Shown here in pieces: positions 35,476 to 42,982 of a stretch of 45,416 bases of DNA. Under the pieces are notes generated by a model that ran no database searches, was not told the origin of the DNA, and saw nothing but the letters and a program-made list of their open reading frames with translations. The first letter of the stretch is position 1. Each line of letters starts with the position of its first letter. Where the stretch lies: NCBI GenBank assembly GCA_016786765.1, contig JAEUUZ010000058.1, positions 1 to 45,416 of the forward strand, read 5' to 3'. The translations under genes were made by a program, and so were the position numbers. The stretch is from Chitinophagales bacterium (GTDB lineage: Bacteria > Bacteroidota > Bacteroidia > Chitinophagales > LD1).

Positions 35476-36912
35476 TTAGATACTCTGTGGGTGCACAAAA
35501 ACACTATTCGGATCGTACTTCTGTTTTATTGTTTTCAAGCGTTCATAGTTTTTGCCATAGTAGGCTTGTTGCCAATTTTCAAAGTTGACGTTCGGGTAAT
35601 TTCGATATTGTGCGGTATTCCCATTCGCGAGAAAAAGTTGGAGCGTACTATCAAATTCGCTTATTCTGTTGTTTTCTTCGGTAGGAAGTTCCCAATAACT
35701 TTGTAATTCGGACGTATAATTATAGGCTCTATGTGCAAAGCTACTCCTTGCTTCAAAGGCAGTGTTTTGAATATTTCCTCCCCAAGTATTTATGGCATAA
35801 ATCAATCCTTTGCTCTTGTGTATTTTTTCGATGATTTGCGGGATTGCAACTGCAATATCATCGAACGAACGATATAAACCGGCACAACTATTTTTAAAAT
35901 ACAGCGGAGTTTGAATGCCGTAAAACGATTTAACGGCCCTTGCTGTAGGCATAAGTGAACCTGGAATAGTTTTGTCGGTAAGCGCACTCAACTGGTCGAA
36001 AATGTCTTTGGCTGTGTATTCTTCAGGATTGCTGTTGACCAGCATGATAAAAATACTGCGTTTATTCAATACAAAGCCACTGAACAAATTCCAATTCAAA
36101 TTTTTTGTAATTGTAAACCAGTTTTCTAAAACACTTTGTATTCGCTCGGGCAAAGCCGATTTGATTTTAAAAATGTGGGTTTGTATCGTTTTAGGGGCTT
36201 CTTGTAACTGAAAGGTAAGGCTGGTTACTACTCCAAAATTACCATTTCCACCCCCTCTGCATGCCCATGCAAGCGGACTGTTATCTGTGGCTAGGTGTTT
36301 TTTTGCTTGTCCATCTATTACTGTAGCGGCTACTAAACTATCGCAGGTAAGTCCATAACGTCTGCTCAAAATACCATAGCCCCCTCCAAGGCTTAAGCCG
36401 GAAATTGCTACACCAGCACACGACCCCGATGGTAAAATTTTTCCAAGCGGTAATAGGGTATTGTATAATTGGGAGACTGTTGCACCGGGGCCAATAGTAG
36501 CCGTATTATCTGCATTAATGGCAATAGTTTGAAGTAAAGAAACGTTGATTATACATTCGCTAGCACTTGAAAATCCTTCTAGGCAATGTCCACCGCTTTT
36601 CACCGTGGTTTTAAGTTTATTTAAAATAGCGTATTCCACGGCTTGCTCAACACCTAAAGGGGTTAGGCAAAGTGCAATCACCTTAGGTGTGTTATTTATT
36701 CTTTTATTAAATCCCGCACGCAGTGAATCGTACCTTTCATCCTGATTAGTAATTATTATCAAATCGCTATCTAAGAATGTAAGCGACTGCTTTACTTTTT
36801 CTACTTCTTTTTGCGTTGTTTTTTTGGGGTTTGAGTTACACGCATCTAGCATAGTGCCTAATGCAAAAAAGGTCGTGATTTTTAAAAATTCGCTTCTCGA
36901 AATAATGTTCAC
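35476..36912 (-). CDS. Exported FAD-linked oxidase (BBE family, probably bicovalent flavin)
   Basis: The protein has 478 residues. The start is GTG at 36912; no ATG lies close. The N-terminus has SRSEFLK, like a Tat motif with one Arg missing, then a hydrophobic stretch and a lipobox-like MLDAC with Cys25. It is probably a lipoprotein. The FAD_binding_4 domain has KSGGHCLEGFSS with His109 and PSGSCAGVAISGLSLGGGYG with Cys165, the two positions used for bicovalent FAD attachment in glucooligosaccharide- and berberine-bridge-type oxidases. The C-terminal BBE segment (YYGKNYERLKTIKQKYDP) is present. It oxidises a sugar or other alcohol to lactone or ketone. It is bracketed by repeat copies A and B. 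Confidence 0.88.
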   Translation of the reverse strand: MNIISRSEFLKITTFFALGTMLDACNSNPKKTTQKEVEKVKQSLTFLDSDLIIITNQDERYDSLRAGFNKRINNTPKVIALCLTPLGVEQAVEYAILNKLKTTVKSGGHCLEGFSSASECIINVSLLQTIAINADNTATIGPGATVSQLYNTLLPLGKILPSGSCAGVAISGLSLGGGYGILSRRYGLTCDSLVAATVIDGQAKKHLATDNSPLAWACRGGGNGNFGVVTSLTFQLQEAPKTIQTHIFKIKSALPERIQSVLENWFTITKNLNWNLFSGFVLNKRSIFIMLVNSNPEEYTAKDIFDQLSALTDKTIPGSLMPTARAVKSFYGIQTPLYFKNSCAGLYRSFDDIAVAIPQIIEKIHKSKGLIYAINTWGGNIQNTAFEARSSFAHRAYNYTSELQSYWELPTEENNRISEFDSTLQLFLANGNTAQYRNYPNVNFENWQQAYYGKNYERLKTIKQKYDPNSVFVHPQSI

Positions 36913-37202
36913 AGGAAAGGGTTTTTATTCCATCAATAATAAACAAAAATAGAGGTACTTTAAGCTTAAACGCAAAGTAAATAGTTCCCTTTTTTAGCGA
37001 CTCGATTGGATGGAGCAAGACCAACCTGGCAATCTTGCGCCTGATGCGAGATTGCCGTTTGCACAGGAATGACGGTGGGAAAATCAAATTTCAATACCAG
37101 CACAATGCCGCGTGAAGGATGCGGAAGGCTTGGTGCGGAACGCAGTGGAGCACGGTAGCGCAGCGAACCCTGTAGCAGCCTGACCGAAGGGCACGCCCTG
37201 AT
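36913..37202. other. 290-bp gap with hairpin and repeat copy B
   Basis: No gene is seen. GGCAATCTTGC (37028-37038) pairs with GCGAGATTGCC (37046-37056), 11 bp with one G-U. Downstream comes GCACAGGAATGACGG, a word I recall from Bacteroidota intergenic repeats. Repeat copy B then fills the rest up to the aminotransferase stop codon. Confidence 0.6.
37101..37200 (-). repeat. Intergenic repeat family, copy B (opposite orientation)
   Basis: Read on the minus strand it begins GGGCGTGCCCTTCGGTCAGGCT and ends ATCCTTCACGCGGCATT. These are the same end and internal landmarks as copy A at 35117-35219, and the length is nearly the same. The centre (TTCGCTGCGCTACCGTGCTCC) differs from copy A. It ends 2 bp from the aminotransferase stop codon. 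Confidence 0.7.
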
Positions 37203-38399
37203 TTATTTTTGCTTGTTGTACTCTTCTAGTCCAAATTTCAAGCACTCTACGGCTGCGGTTAGATCATCGGTGTTCAGCACGTAGGCGATGCGTACTTGCT
37301 TTTTGCCGAGTTCGGTGTGTTTGTAGAAGCCGGTGGCAGGCGCCATCATTACGGTGGCGTTGTTGTGGCGGAAGTGTTCGAGCATCCATTGGCAAAATAC
37401 ATCGGCATCGTCAATGGGGAGTTCGGCTACTGCATAAAAGGCACCGCCCGGAGTTGGGCATTTTACGCCAGGTATGGCATTGAGTAACGTAACCAATGTA
37501 TCTCTGCGTAACTGATATTCTTTGACAATGCCGGCATAATAATCGGCTCCTAAATCGAATAAGGCTTCACCGGCTATTTGTCCGAGTGAAGGCGGACTTA
37601 AACGTGCTTGCGCAAATTTCATCACCGTTTGTAACACCGCTTTGTTGCGGGTAACAACAGCACCAATTCGTGCTCCACAGGCACTGAAACGCTTTGAAAT
37701 AGAATCGATCACAATAACGTGTTCGTTTAGACCTTCCAAGTTCAGGGCCGAGAAAAAGGTGGTGCCGCCATACAAAAATTCGCGGTACACTTCATCTACA
37801 ATTAAATACAAGTCGTATTTCAAGGCGATGGTGCGGAGGGTTTCGAGTTCCTCTTTGCTGTATAGGTAACCGGTAGGGTTGTTCGGGTTACAGATCAAAA
37901 TTGCTTTTGTTTTGTCGGTAATGCTTTTTTCGAAGTCGGCTATGGAGGGCAAGGCAAAGCCATTATCGATAGAACAGGAAATAGGTTTTACATTGATATT
38001 GCCGGCAGTGGCAAAACCAATATAGTTGGCGTACATAGGTTCCGGTATAATCACTTCATCGCCATCGTTCATGCAACTGAGCATTACGAAAGATAGGGCT
38101 TCAGAGCCTCCATTTGTAATGAGGAAGTTAGATGTATCAACCGCTATACCTATATTATTATAGTATTTCGCGAATTGGGCTTTATAACTTTCGAAACCAT
38201 CGCTCGGGCAATAGGCGAGCACCTTCATATCCATGGTGCGGAGTTTCTCCCAAAATTGAGGAGGGGTTTCCAAATCGGGCTGACCAATATTTAAGTGATA
38301 AACTTTTGCTCCGGTTTTTTTTGCGGCCTCGGCATATGGAACAAGTTTTCGGATAGGAGAGGAGGGCATGGCTTCTCCTTTGGTAGATATTTTTGGCAT
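37203..38399 (-). CDS. PLP-dependent class I/II aminotransferase
   Basis: The 398-residue fold-type I aminotransferase has the signature NPNNPTG (171-177), VDEVYREF (201-208, Asp202 and Tyr205) and SISKRFSACGARIG with Lys236 as the Schiff-base lysine and Arg244 for cofactor phosphate. A C-terminal RIAYVLN region supplies the carboxylate-binding Arg. It is closest in pattern to aspartate/aromatic aminotransferases of the AspC/PatA type. The exact amino acid pair is not determined. It stands alone, without pathway neighbours. Confidence 0.9.
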   Translation of the reverse strand: MPKISTKGEAMPSSPIRKLVPYAEAAKKTGAKVYHLNIGQPDLETPPQFWEKLRTMDMKVLAYCPSDGFESYKAQFAKYYNNIGIAVDTSNFLITNGGSEALSFVMLSCMNDGDEVIIPEPMYANYIGFATAGNINVKPISCSIDNGFALPSIADFEKSITDKTKAILICNPNNPTGYLYSKEELETLRTIALKYDLYLIVDEVYREFLYGGTTFFSALNLEGLNEHVIVIDSISKRFSACGARIGAVVTRNKAVLQTVMKFAQARLSPPSLGQIAGEALFDLGADYYAGIVKEYQLRRDTLVTLLNAIPGVKCPTPGGAFYAVAELPIDDADVFCQWMLEHFRHNNATVMMAPATGFYKHTELGKKQVRIAYVLNTDDLTAAVECLKFGLEEYNKQK

Positions 38400-38442
38400 G
38401 GTGTAGTAAATTCTTGGGCAATGATAAGGATTGGGGATGATA

Positions 38443-38460
38443 ATTTGGTGATTTGGTAAT
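38443..38460 (+). repeat. Second copy of the ATTTGGTGATTTGGTAAT word
   Basis: It is identical over 18 bp to 161-178 and embedded in the same kind of GATGATTT-rich surroundings. It is probably part of a dispersed low-complexity repeat. Confidence 0.7.
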
Positions 38461-38705
38461 TTGATGATTTAACGATGAAGAAATTTAACAATACACGAAA
38501 GAGAATTGAGCAGTATATCGTTTCAGTTTTGGTTTGAATATTTGGATTTGAAAATTGGAGATGGAATGGCTGTCTTTAATTATGTACAACTGCCTCTAAA
38601 TTTGATTTTTTAGTTAAATTTGGTGCTTCGATTCCATTTTTAACTACACTAAATGGATGAAATAAAGGCAAAAAAGGGAAGCAAAAAACTTTTTTCACAT
38701 TCAGA

Positions 38706-38736
38706 TTGTGAATTTTGAATATAAAGTTTAGCTTTG
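38706..38736 (+). promoter_or_regulatory. Promoter of the rpsL-rpsG-fusA-rpsJ-rplC operon
   Basis: TTG at 38706-38708 and TAGCTTTG at 38729-38736 are separated by 20 bp. This is the Bacteroidota -33/-7 arrangement with an exact TAnnTTTG. Transcription would begin about 7 bp further on, giving a leader of roughly 13 bases before the rpsL ATG at 38757. Confidence 0.7.
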
Positions 38737-38756
38737 CCGTCCCAAAAATAGACTTA

Positions 38757-39173
38757 ATGCCTACTATACAACAACTAGTAAGAAAATCAAGAGAAGTTAT
38801 TAAAGCGAAATCGAAAAGTCGTGCGCTAGACTCTTGTCCACAAAGACGTGGTGTTTGTACTCGTGTTTACACGACAACACCAAAAAAACCTAACTCGGCA
38901 CTACGTAAAGTAGCTAAAGTTCGTTTAACGAACTCTATCGAGGTAATCGCCTATATTCCGGGTGAAGGACACAACCTACAGGAGCACTCAATTGTGTTGA
39001 TCCGTGGAGGTCGTGTTAAAGATTTACCGGGTGTACGTTACCATATCGTTCGCGGATCTTTGGATACTGCGGGTGTAGAGAATCGTAAACAAAGCCGTTC
39101 TAAATACGGAACGAAACGTCCTAAGCCAGGTGCAGCACCAGCAGCTCCAGCAAAAGGAGGTAAGAAAAAATAA
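38757..39173 (+). CDS. rpsL: Small ribosomal subunit protein uS12
   Basis: The protein has 138 residues from the ATG at 38757 ([13 protein letters not shown]). The open frame to 38715 would include the promoter. It carries the decoding-centre segments [16 protein letters not shown] and [13 protein letters not shown] with unmodified lysine/proline positions, so no streptomycin-resistance change is seen. The C-terminus is extended by an Ala/Pro/Lys-rich tail ([16 protein letters not shown]). It is the first gene of the operon, 27 bp before rpsG. Confidence 0.98.
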   Translation: MPTIQQLVRKSREVIKAKSKSRALDSCPQRRGVCTRVYTTTPKKPNSALRKVAKVRLTNSIEVIAYIPGEGHNLQEHSIVLIRGGRVKDLPGVRYHIVRGSLDTAGVENRKQSRSKYGTKRPKPGAAPAAPAKGGKKK

Positions 39174-39200
39174 TCTTAAGACTCAGTAAAATATATATAA

Positions 39201-39668
39201 ATGAGAAAGTCAAGAGCACCAAAAAGATATGTTCAGCCTGATCCGAAATTCGGTGATGTTCAGGTAACGCAATTCGTAAACAACTTAATGTGGAGCGGTA
39301 AAAAATCTACAGCTTATGAGATTTTTTATGGCGCTATGGATATCGTTGAAGAGCGAACAAAAGAGAATCCTTTGGAAGTTTGGAAAAAAGCAGTGAGCAA
39401 TGTAAGCCCTGCGGTTGAAGTACGAAGCAGAAGAATTGGAGGTGCGAACTTCCAAGTACCTACAGAGGTTCGTCCGGAGCGTAAACATTCTTTGGCGGTG
39501 AAATGGATGATTCAATATTCTCGTGCTAGAAATGGCAAATCAATGGCTGATAAATTAGCAAGTGAAATCATCGCAGCCTCTAAAGGTGAGGGTTCTACTT
39601 TCAAAAAGAAAGAAGACGTACATCGTATGGCTGAAGCAAACAAAGCATTTGCTCACTTTAAGTTCTAA
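39201..39668 (+). CDS. rpsG: Small ribosomal subunit protein uS7
   Basis: The 155-residue protein shows MRKSRAPKRYVQPDPKFGD, VEVRSRRIGGANFQVPTEV and the helix end AEANKAFAHFKF of S7. It nucleates assembly of the 30S head and contacts the E site. It follows rpsL in the str operon. No Shine-Dalgarno is visible (A/T-rich leader). Confidence 0.98.
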   Translation: MRKSRAPKRYVQPDPKFGDVQVTQFVNNLMWSGKKSTAYEIFYGAMDIVEERTKENPLEVWKKAVSNVSPAVEVRSRRIGGANFQVPTEVRPERKHSLAVKWMIQYSRARNGKSMADKLASEIIAASKGEGSTFKKKEDVHRMAEANKAFAHFKF

Positions 39669-39692
39669 TATTCATTTAATAATAAGTAAATG

Positions 39693-39706
39693 CTCCTAGC
39701 GAGGAG
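39693..39706 (+). promoter_or_regulatory. Shine-Dalgarno of fusA inside a perfect hairpin
   Basis: CTCCT (39693-39697)-AGCG-AGGAG (39702-39706) forms a 5-bp stem. The AGGAG is a strong anti-SD complement 6 bases before the ATG at 39713. This is the only convincing SD I found in the window. The hairpin could mask it and make fusA translation conditional. Confidence 0.6.
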
Positions 39707-39712
39707 TTGACT

Positions 39713-41824
39713 ATGGCAAGAGATTTAAATTATACCAGAAACATTGGAATTGCGGCTCACATCGATGCCGGTAAAACGACAACTACTGAGCGTATTTTGT
39801 ATTACACAGGGGTGAATTACAAAATTGGTGAGGTACACGAGGGGGCTGCAACAATGGACTGGATGGAGCAAGAGCAAGAGCGTGGTATTACCATTACTTC
39901 TGCTGCAACACACTGTTCTTGGAAATGGAAAGATAAACCTTACGAGATTAACATTATCGATACTCCGGGTCACGTGGATTTTACCGTAGAGGTAAACCGT
40001 TCATTGCGTATCTTGGATGGATTGGTATTCTTGTTCTCTGCTGTAGATGGTGTTGAGCCTCAGTCGGAAACCAACTGGCGTTTGGCGGATGGTTATAGCG
40101 TTGCCCGTATGGGATTTGTAAATAAAATGGATCGTCAGGGTGCAGATTATTTCAACGTAGTAAAACAAGTAAAAGAAATGTTGGGTTCAAATCCATTGGT
40201 TATGCAAATTCCAATCGGAAACGAAGAGCATTTCAAAGGCGTAGTTGACTTGGTAACGAACCAGGCGATTATTTGGAACGAAGCCGACAGAGGAATGACT
40301 TACGAAGTTGTGCCAATTCCTGAAGATTTGAAAGAAGATGTAGCTTTCTATCGTGAGAAAATGTTCGAACAGGTAGCTGAATTCGATGACAAACTCATGG
40401 AAAAATATTTTGAGGATCCGGAGTCTATTTCTGTAGATGAAGTTCGTGTAGCTGTTCGTAAAGCAGTTATTGCTATGAAGGTTGTACCTATGTTCTGCGG
40501 TTCTTCATTCAAAAACAAAGGTGTACAAGCGGTATTGGATGCTGTTTGCGAGTTCTTGCCATCACCAATGGACAGACCGGAAACGTTCGGTACAAACCCT
40601 GATACAGGTGCTGAAATCACTAGAAAACCAGATGCTAAAGAACCATTCGCAGCATTGGCATTCAAAATTGCAACCGATCCATTCGTAGGTCGTTTGTGTT
40701 TCTTCCGAGTGTATTCAGGTACATTAGAGGCAGGTTCTTATATCTTGAACACGCGTTCAGGTAAAAAAGAACGTATCTCTCGTTTGTTCCAAATGCACGC
40801 TAACGACAGAAAACAAATTGATGTAGTAGAAGCGGGAGATATCGCTGCAGCCGTAGGTTTCAAAGATATCAAAACCGGTGATACCATGTGTGCTGAAGAT
40901 CATCCAATCGTATTAGAAGCAATGATTTTCCCAGAGCCGGTTATCTCTATTGCAGTTGAGCCTAAGGCACAAAAAGATATGGATAAAATGGGTATGGCTT
41001 TGGCTAAATTAGCTGAAGAGGATCCTACATTCCGTGTGTCTTTTGATGAGCAAACTGGTCAGACCATCATCGCAGGTATGGGTGAGTTACACTTAGAGAT
41101 TTTGGTAGATCGTATGCGTAGAGAATTCTCGGTTGAATGTAACCAAGGAGCTCCACAAGTTAACTACCGTGAGCGTTTAACGAAAACTGTAACACACCGC
41201 GAAACGTATAAAAAACAATCTGGAGGTCGTGGTAAATTTGCCGATATCCATATCGAAATCGGACCATCTGAGGAAAACAAAGAAGGTTTAGAGTTTGTGA
41301 ATGATGTATTCGGAGGTGCTATTCCTAGAGAGTATATTCCATCTGTAGAGAAAGGAATGAAAGAAGCCATGAAAACAGGTGTTTTAGCCGGTTACGAAGT
41401 AGATGGTTTGAAAGTGAGATTGTATGATGGTTCGTTCCACGCAGTTGACTCTGATGCATTATCTTTCGAGTTAGCCGCTAAAATGGCATTCAGAAATGCT
41501 TGTAAATTAGCAGGACCTGTATTGTTAGAGCCTATCATGAAATTGGAAGTTATCACTCCTGAAGAAAATACCGGTGATGTTGTAGGTGACTTGAACAGAA
41601 GACGTGGTATGTTAGAAGGTATGGAAGCTAAAATGAACGCTCAAGTGATCAAAGCGAAAGTGCCACTAAGTGAAATGTTTGGTTATGTAACTCAATTGAG
41701 AACATTAACATCAGGTCGTGCAACGTCAACAATGGAATTCTTCTGCTATTCACCGGCTCCTGACGCAGTAGCTAAGGCGGTAATGGCGAAAAACTCTGGA
41801 AAGATTAAAGACATCGAAGAATAA
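39713..41824 (+). CDS. fusA: Translation elongation factor G
   Basis: The protein has 703 residues from the ATG at 39713; a TTG at 39707 is in frame but [20 protein letters not shown] is the usual beginning. The GTPase domain has AHIDAGKTT (15-23), DTPGHVDF and NKMD. Domains II to V follow, including [11 protein letters not shown] in domain III and the domain IV loop. It drives translocation. It is full length with no sign of a second divergent copy. It has a hairpin-held SD, unlike its neighbours. rpsJ starts 31 bp after the stop. Confidence 0.98.
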   Translation: MARDLNYTRNIGIAAHIDAGKTTTTERILYYTGVNYKIGEVHEGAATMDWMEQEQERGITITSAATHCSWKWKDKPYEINIIDTPGHVDFTVEVNRSLRILDGLVFLFSAVDGVEPQSETNWRLADGYSVARMGFVNKMDRQGADYFNVVKQVKEMLGSNPLVMQIPIGNEEHFKGVVDLVTNQAIIWNEADRGMTYEVVPIPEDLKEDVAFYREKMFEQVAEFDDKLMEKYFEDPESISVDEVRVAVRKAVIAMKVVPMFCGSSFKNKGVQAVLDAVCEFLPSPMDRPETFGTNPDTGAEITRKPDAKEPFAALAFKIATDPFVGRLCFFRVYSGTLEAGSYILNTRSGKKERISRLFQMHANDRKQIDVVEAGDIAAAVGFKDIKTGDTMCAEDHPIVLEAMIFPEPVISIAVEPKAQKDMDKMGMALAKLAEEDPTFRVSFDEQTGQTIIAGMGELHLEILVDRMRREFSVECNQGAPQVNYRERLTKTVTHRETYKKQSGGRGKFADIHIEIGPSEENKEGLEFVNDVFGGAIPREYIPSVEKGMKEAMKTGVLAGYEVDGLKVRLYDGSFHAVDSDALSFELAAKMAFRNACKLAGPVLLEPIMKLEVITPEENTGDVVGDLNRRRGMLEGMEAKMNAQVIKAKVPLSEMFGYVTQLRTLTSGRATSTMEFFCYSPAPDAVAKAVMAKNSGKIKDIEE

Positions 41825-41855
41825 TATAATTCAAAATAAAACAAACGTTCTTATC

Positions 41856-42164
41856 ATGAGCCAACAAAGAATTAGAATTAAGTTGAAATCATACGACCAT
41901 AATTTGGTTGATAAATCAGCTGAGAAAATTGTGAAAACAGTAAAAGGAACAGGTGCAGTTGTTACCGGACCGGTGCCTTTACCTACTCATAAAAACATCT
42001 TTACCGTTTTGCGTTCACCACACGTAAATGCAAACTCTAAAGAACAATTCCAATTGTGTACTTACAAAAGATTGTTAGATATCTACTCATCTACATCAAA
42101 AACTATTGATGCCTTGATGAAATTGGAATTGCCGAGTGGTGTTGAAGTTGAAATCAAAGCATAA
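41856..42164 (+). CDS. rpsJ: Small ribosomal subunit protein uS10
   Basis: The 102-residue protein begins [21 protein letters not shown] and contains [21 protein letters not shown], the extended loop entering the 30S head, and ends VEVEIKA. Besides its ribosomal role, S10 (NusE) takes part in antitermination in bacteria. It normally opens the S10 operon; here it is joined to fusA, the common Bacteroidota arrangement. Confidence 0.98.
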   Translation: MSQQRIRIKLKSYDHNLVDKSAEKIVKTVKGTGAVVTGPVPLPTHKNIFTVLRSPHVNANSKEQFQLCTYKRLLDIYSSTSKTIDALMKLELPSGVEVEIKA

Positions 42165-42231
42165 GGCTTTTTAAGAAAAGTAATTATTTATTTATGTCCT
42201 CCTTTTTGGCGGACCGCTAAAACAAAAACAA
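42165..42231 (+). promoter_or_regulatory. rplC leader with a small hairpin
   Basis: The 67-bp spacer contains GTCCTCC...GGCGGAC, an interrupted stem (one mismatch) with a T-rich loop, ending about 20 bp before the rplC ATG. It may be an operator for ribosomal-protein feedback. The evidence is only the inverted repeat. Confidence 0.35.
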
Positions 42232-42849
42232 ATGAAAGGATTAATTGGAAAAAAAGCTGGTATGACCAGTGTGTTCATCGATGGTAAGCATATGGGTGTT
42301 ACTGTTATTGATGTAACAGGGAATCAGGTGTCTCAATTGAAAACTGAAGAGAAAGATGGCTATACTGCAGTGCAGTTAGCTTATGATGAGAAACGTGAGA
42401 AAAGTGTAAATGCGGCTGAGGCTGGTCACTTTAAAAGAGCAGGTGTTGCTCCTAAAAGAAAATTAGTGGAGTTCAGAGATTTCGATTTCGAGAAAAAAGA
42501 AGGAGAAACAGTTGGCACTGAAATCTTTGCTGAGGGAGAAAAAATTTCAGTTATCGGTATTTCTAAAGGAAAAGGATTCCAGGGTGTTGTTAAGCGTCAC
42601 GGATTTAGCGGAGTAGGTATGGCTACACACGGTCAGCACGATCGTCAAAGAGCTCCGGGTTCTATCGGTGCATCTTCAGATCCTTCAAGAGTATTGAAAG
42701 GTATGAGAATGGCAGGAAGAATGGGTGGCGATAGAATCAAGACGTTGAATGTGAAGATTGTAAAAATCCTTGCTGAAGAGAACCTAGTATTGGTAAATGG
42801 ATCAGTTCCTGGTGCAATTGGTTCTTATATTGTATTGGAAGGAAGATAA
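42232..42849 (+). CDS. rplC: Large ribosomal subunit protein uL3
   Basis: The 205-residue protein has the start MKGLIGKKAGMTSVF and SVIGISKGKGFQGVVKRHGFSG. The long loop near the peptidyl-transferase centre contains ATHGQHDRQRAPGSIGASSDPSRVLKGMRMAGRMG. The Gln in GQHD is at the position that can be methylated by PrmB in other bacteria. It is the last gene of the operon here: a terminator follows at 42873 and rplD does not. Confidence 0.97.
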   Translation: MKGLIGKKAGMTSVFIDGKHMGVTVIDVTGNQVSQLKTEEKDGYTAVQLAYDEKREKSVNAAEAGHFKRAGVAPKRKLVEFRDFDFEKKEGETVGTEIFAEGEKISVIGISKGKGFQGVVKRHGFSGVGMATHGQHDRQRAPGSIGASSDPSRVLKGMRMAGRMGGDRIKTLNVKIVKILAEENLVLVNGSVPGAIGSYIVLEGR

Positions 42850-42872
42850 TTAAGTTATCAACAAACTATACT

Positions 42873-42900
42873 AAGCCGAGAATTATTTCTCGGCTTTTTT
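42873..42900 (+). terminator. Strong intrinsic terminator directly after rplC
   Basis: AAGCCGAGAA (42873-42882), loop TTAT and TTCTCGGCTT (42887-42896) give a perfect 10-bp stem, with T residues through 42900. It closes the ribosomal operon after rplC. Confidence 0.93.
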
Positions 42901-42931
42901 GCGTTTTGGAGTAACATTTTTTGTATATGAG

Positions 42932-42969
42932 TCGTATGTAGGAGCATAACTAACCATTTCTTCATACGA
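42932..42969. promoter_or_regulatory. Inverted repeat upstream of the terminal surface-protein gene
   Basis: TCGTATG (42932-42938) and CATACGA (42963-42969) form a 7-bp inverted repeat with a 24-bp spacer. It ends 13 bp before the ATG of the next gene. It could be a binding site for a dimeric regulator. No TAnnTTTG box is found here. Confidence 0.3.
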
Positions 42970-42982
42970 ATTAATACTAACT

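Larger units (their letters stand above)
38400..38756. promoter_or_regulatory. 357-bp gap upstream of the str operon
   Basis: No gene is seen. At 38436-38480 there is a low-complexity run of GATGAT/TTTGGTGAT words, including an exact 18-bp match (38443-38460) to 161-178. The rest is A/T-rich. The promoter for rpsL lies near the right end (38706-38736). Confidence 0.6.
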
